From positions 18,883,842 to 18,943,841 of the forward strand of contig NC_135549.1 of the NCBI RefSeq assembly GCF_964340395.1: a stretch of DNA of 60,000 bases, in the 5' to 3' direction. The notes beneath the pieces are model-generated. The model was given only the letters and a program-made list of their open reading frames with translations. It made no database searches and was not told where the DNA came from. This document shows positions 38,549 through 47,954 of this stretch, piece after piece (the stretch's first letter is position 1; every line of letters begins with the position of its first letter). Source of the stretch: Glandiceps talaboti (taxonomy: Eukaryota; Hemichordata; Enteropneusta; Spengelidae). The position numbers were made by a program, and so were the translations under genes.

Positions 38549-41500
38549 AATCATTAACTGAGGAAATAAAAGTAATGGCCGACAAATAGGTAGATGAATG
38601 ATATGATTGTTGACTTTGTCACGCTTATCGAAATGAAAATGTATTCGCTTCTCTACATCAGTGTGTGTCAGCATTCACAAAATGTAACTGATTTGACCTT
38701 GCCAAATGGTGTTGTTGTCTCTGAGAAGGTAAATCTGGTTATCTTTGATTAGTCAATATACTTCACATGACAATGAAATGGAATCATGCCTACCCACAAG
38801 TAAGCCTGATAGATACATCGCCATTGAAAACAATCCAAGACAAAATTGTCCTATGATAAATACAACATAGCTGGGTGAAAATGCTGTTCCTAATGATACA
38901 ACAACGGTGAGTGTTAGGGTAATTATGAAAACAATCCTTCTTCCAAATCTAAAGTGAAAACAAAGTAAAAATGTTAACATTTCATGACCATATATGTTAA
39001 CTGATGGCATTATCATCAAATTATAAATACGAATTGTAAACCTTGTATGTATGTATGTATGTATGTATGTATGTATGTATGTATGTATGTATGTATGTAT
39101 GTATGTATGTATGTATGTAGGTATGTAGATATGTAGGTATGTGTGTGTGTGTATGTATGTATGTATGTATGTATGTATGTATGTATGTATGTATGTATGT
39201 ATGTAGGTATGTAGGTATGTGTGTGTAGGTATGTATGTATGCATGTATGTATGCATGTATGTACGTATGCATGTACATATGCATGCATGTATGTATGTAT
39301 GCATGTATGTATGTATGTATGTATGTATGTATGTATGTATGTATGTATGTATGTATGGCATTACCTGATGGCATTATCATCAAATTGACAAACGGGACGA
39401 TTAATTAATGAATAAGCAAAGGGTTTGCGTGGTTTGATACAGAACTGGTGTCAACCTGGAGCCCCTGTTGCTTATCAGGATTACAATTATGGTATTAAAA
39501 ACACGAATGTCTCAATTGAGAGGAGGATGATTAAACTAAACACCTTTATCAAATAATATTTGGAAAACTGATTATTAAATAAATTGTTTAGACATATCAA
39601 GACAAGCAAAAGATTAACATGTAACTCAGTGATATGATAAATAAATCGTAAAGTGGGAGCATTTTAAATAAATTTTAAACCATTATAAGGCAAGTATTCA
39701 CACATTAATAGTGATCAACAGACATAACCCGGCCTCACACATTCTTAAGGCGAGGTTACTATTTTCACAGACTTCTGACCTTGAACGTCATCTTCAAGGT
39801 CAATAACTAGTTTGGTAGTTAGGATCACCATTCATTTTGTCTACACTAATAACATAAAGGATACTGTGTTGGGGACTCTGTCGTCGAATGCAGAAGACAT
39901 GTTTCTCTATGTTAATCAACGTTTTAATTAGCAAGTTCGTTCATGTATTAATGATACTTTCATAATGACATCTAGTATCTCATATAAAAAGTTTGCTCTC
40001 TGAATTTCTACGTTGTCTCAAGTTGATTGTGTGGTAATGTTGAAAAGTACAAACTCACATATCCGACATCTGGCCAAATACCACAACACCAATTAAGTTA
40101 CCAAGTGGTACAATAGACTTCGAAAGTTGCTTCATCCAGTCTTCATCACAAACTAGATCATACTGTACTGACAAATACAAATATATAGTTACTATCATAT
40201 TACAAATCTTTGAATAATTTTCTTTCTACAGTTGATACAAAACAGTGACATCCCCTCCTGTACTAGTGACAATAGTATATTGTACAATGTTCAAAGTATG
40301 TTTACTATTGTTCATATCTTGTAACATTAACGAATCAAAGTATAGATCTGCGTTAATACAACTGGATTTGGTTTTTTTCGCTCACTGACACTTCTTTAAT
40401 GGAAGCACGTCGGGATCCCATTGGTTATCATACACATGATTTTAATGTATGTATGTATGTATGTATGTATGTGTAACCAGTTTAAAGAGAACTCTGTGAA
40501 TGAAGTAGAGAGTTGTTACTTAATGTAGGATGGATGAGTAACCATTCTACGGCAAATCTTGAGGGAAATACAAATAACAGGCAGAGAACAAAGTTTCTCC
40601 GTTCACTCAAGAAATAGTTTAATGGAATCTGCTGACGTAGCAAGACCCCACGCGTGGTTGTCCTCTCCCACCCTGTCACCTGGTGGCGTCACACAACCCT
40701 CCGTTACAGGCTTGTACTGAGCAATACTTGACACATGTATACTTAATAACAACTAAACCTTATACTCAAAAAGTGAAAAATGGAGTAGGTTACACCCTCC
40801 CCCTCTTAATGGAATGGCGTCCCGACATTCACTTACAATGGTGTACATCACATACAATGATTATCCATTGGAAACAATACTAATGATAGCACTACAAACA
40901 TTATGCTTTGACTCTTCACCTAAATCTTGTGTTAGAGATGACAAGTCTAGAGATGACAAGTAGTCTGCTTTCACCATCCAATCTGGTTTCACACAAACCT
41001 GGGTTAAATTAAGGCGATCAGGTGGTTTAATCGTTCTTTTCGATCGTCGTAAGGGTTCTCTTTCTGGTTCCTTGTTGGGTTCTTCTTGTACTTCCTTTTC
41101 AACATAAACACTACAATCAGGTTGAGCTTCTTCCTGTGCATCTGGAATTGGAGACGTCACCATTTCTGCAGTAATATCCTGCACAGATGTTTCCACTGTA
41201 GACGTTGGAATCTCTTTCTCCACAACCAATGTCACAGAAGGTGTCTCAACATCTTCCATAGGAATGGTTTCATCAATGCGTCGTATAGATACATTACTAG
41301 GATTTACTTCACCTAAGATCTCTATCTTCTCTTCTTCACACAATTGCTTGTGTTTATGGGAACTCACATCATGTGGTTTACACTTAGTAGATACACGTAC
41401 AAAATCAATATCTTCACAGCTATCAGAACTATCATCATCACTGCTGTTGTCACTTGCTTTGTAGCTTCTTGTCTTTATTCTTGATCTGGTTCTAACAGTT

Positions 41501-44500
41501 TCTTTGGAAATGGCTGGTTTCATGTCTGGTGGTCTGGGCAGAGAAAAGCATGGCAACAGCAAATTGCGATGGAGTGTCCTCTCTCGACCAGAACCTGTTT
41601 CAGGGCGAACTACATACACTGGTATGTCAGGATTAGGTTTGTTGATGACAGTGAATACATCTTTCTCCCATCGATCTGCTATCTTGTGCTTACCTCTGAT
41701 GTTGACATTTTTCACTAGCACTCTATCACCTAGCTCTAGAACTGAATCACGAACCTTACAGTCATATCTCCGTTTGTTATCTTTAGACTTTCTAGTTGAC
41801 TCCTCCGATGCTAGACCATAGGCATAATCTAGACGATCCCTTAACAAGGCTGCATAGTCATGATGTGTGTTTTCTATACTGTCTGCAGGCTCCAATCCCA
41901 GATAAACATCTATGGGTAGTCTAGGGTGACGACCAAACATCAAATAGTATGGTGAAAAATGTGTAGAGTCATTTCTAGTACAATTATACGCATGTACGAG
42001 AGAACTCACATATGACTTCCAGTCCTTCTTCTGTTGTTCACTGAGTGTACCAAGCATATCCAGAAGCGTCCTGTTGAAACGTTCGGTCTGCCCATTACCC
42101 TGGGGATGATACGGGGTTGTTCTAGACTTCTGAACTCCAGTTATCTTACATAGCTGCTGAATGACCTCTGATTCGAAATTACGACCTTGGTCAGAATGAA
42201 GTCTGGCTGGAAAACCGTAGTGAACCATGAAATTATCAAACAGATGCTTTGCTGTAGTCTGTGCTGTTTGGTTACTGGTGGGGATAGCAACCGCATAACG
42301 TGTAAAATGATCTGTTATGACCAAGATGTTTGATATACCACCTTTACTCTCCTCCAGTGTCAAATAATCCATGCACACCAATTCCATGGGCTGACTGGTC
42401 TTGATGGAAACCAACGGGGCAGCAATTCTGGTACCTGGTGGTATCTTCCTTCTTGTGCATCTCTCACAAGTCTTAATCTTGACATCAACATCACGTGACA
42501 TGTATGGCCAAAAGAATCTAGCTCTTACCAAGTCCAAGGTGCGTTCTTTACCAAGATGACCTATCTCGTCATGAACACCTCTTAAAACCATTTCCCTGTA
42601 CTGCCTAGGTAGTACCAACTGGTAGGCTTTGGTTCCCTTGTGCACAGTTCGACTTCTGTACAGCACACCACTCCTAAAACATAGTTTATCCCATTCATGT
42701 AATAAACGTTGTACCTCAACACTTTCACTCTGTCTCTTAGTACGAGATAGAGACTTTCCTTCCTGTTTCAAGATAACAACACGTTGGATACTTGGATCTC
42801 TTTGTTGAGCAGCTATCCATTCTTCCTTGGTCAGTGTAGGCAATGACTCACTCCCTGGCAAAGGTGGTGGTTTGTCTAGTGTATTAGGAATTGCCGTTGC
42901 ACTCACACTTACGGACTCTACCAATGGAATAGAGGTCTTGGCTAGGTAAGACTGGCATACTGCTTCAACACACTCTGACGACATTCTATTGCTGTTAGCC
43001 TCCATCCGCTCCATGAACTGTCTCACATGGTCACTGGGTCCATCATCATCATTTCCATCGTGCGGTCTGCGTGAAAGACCATCTGCATCCGCATTCTGAG
43101 AACCTGGACGATATGCTAGGCTGAAGTTGTATGTGGAAAGTGCTGCAAGCCATCGGTGACCGGTGGCATCTAACTTGGCACTGGTGGTTACATATGTCAA
43201 AGGGTTGTTGTCAGTAATTACCTTGAAATGGTTTCCATATAAATAGTCATGGAACTTCTCCGTCACAGCCCACTTAAGTGCAAGAAATTCCAGCTTGTGA
43301 GCAGGGTAATTTCGTTCACTGCGTGATAGTCCTCGGCTGGCATAGGCAATCACTCGTTTCTTACCCTCCTGTTCCTGATATAGAACCGCTCCAAGACCAT
43401 CATAGCTAGCATCAGTGTGCAGCTCAAAGGGTAGATGGTAGTCTGCATAAGCCAGAATAGGTGGGTTAGACAACTTCTCAATGATGGTATCAAATGCCCT
43501 TTGACACTGGTCAGTCCAAATGAACTCTGGTGGCTTTGCTGGCTTCGTAGTCTTCTTCTGTCCTTTCTTCCTTTTTGATGGCATACCAACAGTCAAGTCG
43601 TTAAGTGGTCTAGCGATATGGGAAAACCCTTTTACAAATCTCCTATAATACCCAGCAAATCCCAGGAAGGACCTCAGCTGATCTACATTCTTGGGTACAG
43701 GCCAGGACTTCAGTGCTTCAATCTTGTCAGGATCTGTCTGCACACCATCAGCTGACACCACATGTCCAAGATACTTGACTTTGCTTTGGAAAAACTGACA
43801 TTTGGAAGCTTTCACCTTCAAGCCATACTGTTGTAAACGGTCAAAGACTGCTTCAAGCCTCTCCAAGTGTTCCTCAAAAGTAGATGAAAAGATAATTACA
43901 TCGTCCAAATAAACAAGACATATTTTGAAATTATAATTTCCCATACATTTCTCCATGAGCCTCTGGAAAGTACTGGGAGCATTGGTTAAACCAAAAGGCA
44001 TCCTGTTACACTCATAGTGACCAAATGGTGTCGTAAAAGCTGTTTTGGATTTGTCATCATCCGCCATACCAATCTGCCAGTATCCACTTTTCAAATCAAT
44101 ACACGAGAACCATTTTGCTCCTTTCAAGGCTTCTAAACTTTCCTCTATCCGTGGGATTGCATAAGAGTCTCTAATAGTCTTAGCATTTAGTTTTCTGTAA
44201 TCAATACACATGCGAGTAGACCCATCTTTTTTCTTGACCAGCACTATGGGTGCTGCCCATGGACTATGCGACTCACGAATAGCTCCACATGCCAACATGC
44301 CTTCAAGAAGAGATCTTACTTCATCATACATAGCAGGGGGTAGACGTCGATGTCTCTCACATACCGGTTTGTCATCAGTCAAAGGAATCCTGTATTGCAC
44401 AGCTGTACAGAAACCAAGATCATTGTCATGTTTGGAGAATATCTCAGACTTACGAGCAAGTAAATCTTGGACTTGCTTACACTGTGATGTAGTAAGTGGA

Positions 44501-47500
44501 GACTGACTAAGATCAATCTCTGTCAACAAAGAGTCAGATGTGTTCACTTCACTAGTAGGAGTAGCTGTTGCTAACTGTTGGTAGTTGTTTGGTGATCCAA
44601 CCCAAGTCACGGCACTCACTTCACCAAGTACATCACCAGGACGAATAGTCACTGCCTTGGTTGACAGATTCTGCAGCTGCACTGGCAATCTACTTTTTCT
44701 ACCATTACACTGTAACTTTGTTGCCAAGGGGCTGACAATTAAATTACCAGAAAATCTTCTTTTGGTAGCCTCACAAGTAACCAGGTACTCATCACCCTTT
44801 GGTCCAGGCTTTGTCTTACCAACCAGGTTCACAATAGTGTTTGGTTCTATCTGTACTGGTCTACGCAACTGGGCTCGTGCTACTCCAATCTTGCCATTTT
44901 CACCACAGAACTTTTCTCTGGCATCTAGATGGTCATATGCAGCTTGAACAGCAGCCGATATTCTCAAACTCTGTACATTCTTTGAGTTTTTATACTGTTT
45001 AGTCTGTCTCCGGCAATAGTTGATAAGATTTGTACCAACACAGAGGGGAACTTCCCTATTGTATGCTGTATCAAGAACAACCAATATCAGGACATCCATT
45101 CCATCAGCCGTACCAAAGATCCTGCTTGGAAAAGAAATGTTTACTTCAATATAACCAAGAAATGTGACTGTCTGTCCCTGTGCACCTGTAATTGTTAACA
45201 AATCTTCAATAGGCTGAATGGAGCATGATGATGAAAGATGTGTCTTATAGAATGACTCACTAACAGTTGTTACTTGTGATCCTGTGTCAATCAAACTGCG
45301 ACAATGAACTCCATTTATGACAGCATCTTCCTCATTAGGATCTCCAACAATACGATCAAGGACGGACTGACTATGTACAATGATGTTGTTTTGGGCTTTC
45401 TTGACTCTAGTGCCTACCACTTGCCCACTAGTGGAGGCACTTGGGTGTTTAAAGATTCAGTACTGGCAGTACTGGCAGTAGTGGTTGACTGGTTGTTATC
45501 AGCTTTAAGATTTCTACAGCCTCTTGCTATGTGACCATCCTGACCACACTTGAAGCAGCGAATATTACCATGAACACGACCTGCTCCTTCAGGACTTCTC
45601 TGTTGTGCACGAGGTGACCGTTGTGAAGTTGTTCTGGTTCTTCCCCTTCCTCTACCACCATCTGTATACTCCATCAGCTGTTGTTGACCATCCACTGTAG
45701 TTGGTACCTCTCTTTTCTCTAACTCTGCTAATTTGGCTGTCAACAACTGTACACTCTGTTGTAATTCTTTTACCATGGGATCAGCTACCTTTGTCACATT
45801 AGACTGCTCAGGAACTGAAGACTGGTGAGTAATGCCTGATCTGGGCGGCTTAGAATAAAGGGCAGATTCTCTTACTTCCTGTTCAGCTACTCTTGTGATG
45901 CGAAGTAATTCATCGAAAGTCTTGGCTTGATCATACCTATGTCTTGCTACATTCTTAATCTGCTCACCAAATAAACCCTTCCAGAAGACAGTCTTTAATG
46001 CTTCATCTACAGCTGGTGCAGCTAATCCACCTCTTTCTCTGGCTTTATTGATAGCTACTTCCAAACGACAACCATATGCAGCTACACTTTCTCTTTCCTC
46101 TTGTTTGCTGTTGTAGAACTGCTGCAAGAGAGAAGCTCCAGATTCTACCACTCCATAGATACCAACTAGTTTCTCTACAATTGCCTCTATCGATGTATCA
46201 ACACCCATATGCATGACTATTTTACTGGCCTCACCACGCAATGACTTTCTGACAGCCGTCGTAAGAATTTGTCTGCTATGGGATCCATCTCTCAGAAGAC
46301 AGTCAACTTCATACTTCCATGCCTCAAAATCAGAATCACCCTTGTTTTTAGGATCACCCGAAAATGTGACAATCCGTGGTGGTTGAAACAATGATGCAGG
46401 TAACATAACACTTGACTGATCAGAAGACATTGGACATGTCACTGATGGGCCACTGTATCCTGTTTTACTCGAAGTACCGATGGGATTGTGCAATGGAGTG
46501 ACATCATGACCTGCTTTTCTTACAACAGATATCATATGATCGAGATCTGCTTGACTTACTACATTATCATAGTCTAATGTAGGTGTAGACATGCTAGGAC
46601 CCATAACAGACTTGGTTTTACGTCTATAACTAGGCATCATGAGTGGGCTTGTAACATACATAGGAGACATACAATACCTAAGTTCATCCTTCATGTTTGA
46701 TGGGACAACTGACACTTCGACTTGCTTATCCATAAACATTTTACCACTCAATATTCCAAGAGCAGTTTTCGCTGTTGCAATATCAATGAATTGACAAAAT
46801 GCGTAATCTCTACTACATGATAACTCTGGGTCAAATGGTCTTTCTATTCTAACAACTTCACCAGCAGATGAACAAAAATCTCTCAGTTGCTGAGAGGTTG
46901 CACTAATAGCAATACCCTTAATGAAAACTGTACTGTCTATTGGGTTATGACTAGGTGTACATGGTGGTGTATCCATGTTTAGTTTCACTTATGATTGAAA
47001 TGTTATACAAAAGGGTGAAATGTAGCAAAGAAAAAAAATATTACACATCAAACTTCAACCAAAATTATTGTACATACACTGGATGACTAAGAAATCTATA
47101 TCAATGTTCTAAATGCAGCAAGGGTTCAAATCTGTGTCACTATTTATCAGGGTCCTTTTTAAATTTGATAATATTAACACAGTATTCAGCTACAAACAGC
47201 TAAAAAGATACAGGACTTCTTGATCGCATCAGCTTTTGGTCTTCTAGCTCCAGTGTAGTGGTAATACAGCTCCACAAAATACAGCTCCACAAAATAGGAA
47301 TCTGGGTTACCATGCAAGTATCACTTGGTCAGTAGCAGCAGGCTTTACACATCAGCAAAGGAGTACTGCTAATATAGACCATTCAAACTTCCAGTTCTCC
47401 AGTTAACTACAACAGTCTGTATCGAGGCACCATCAGCTTAAGTATCTTGTCTATACTTTAGCATTAGGGCCCCACGTTGGGCGCCAAATTATGTAACCAG

Positions 47501-47813
47501 TTTAAAGAGAACTCTGTGAATGAAGTAGAGAGTTGTTACTTAATGTAGGATGGATGAGTAACCATTCTACGGCAAATCTTGAGGGAAATACAAATAACAG
47601 GCAGAGAACAAAGTTTCTCCGTTCACTCAAGAAATAGTTTAATGGAATCTGCTGACGTAGCAAGACCCCACGCGTGGTTGTCCTCTCCCACCCTGTCACC
47701 TGGTGGCGTCACACAACCCTCCGTTACAGGCTTGTACTGAGCAATACTTGACACATGTATACTTAATAACAACTAAACCTTATACTCAAAAAGTGAAAAA
47801 TGGAGTAGGTTAC

Positions 47814-47844
<31 letters not shown>

Positions 47845-47920
47845 TGTATGTATGTGTGTGTGTGTATGCATGCATGCATGCATGTATGCATGTATGTATG
47901 TATGTATGTATGTATATATG

Positions 47921-47954
<34 letters not shown>

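Larger units (their letters stand above)
40472..47814 (-). mobile_element. Complete Ty3/gypsy LTR retrotransposon, apparently very young
   Basis: A 7,343-bp element in the minus orientation. Two 323-bp LTRs (TGTAACC...GGTTACA) look identical base for base. Between them, in element order, are a tRNA-Lys-type primer binding site, a leader of about 480 nt, an intact gag, an intact pol in the -1 frame, and a polypurine tract. The pol domain order protease, reverse transcriptase, RNase H, integrase is that of Ty3/gypsy (Metaviridae), not Copia. It sits in intron 1 of SLC22 copy B, in the gene's sense orientation, inside a (TATG)n microsatellite. The flanking TATG on both sides fits a 4-bp target duplication but is uninformative in such a repeat. 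Confidence 0.95.

Noticed and set aside
39016-39383. Open frames of IHTYIHTY type, and similar ones at 47.8 and 49.2 kb
   Set aside because: Translations of (GTAT)n microsatellites.
40683-45534. Plus-strand open frames opposite gag and pol
   Set aside because: Shadows of the intact minus-strand gag and pol; they carry no domain of their own.
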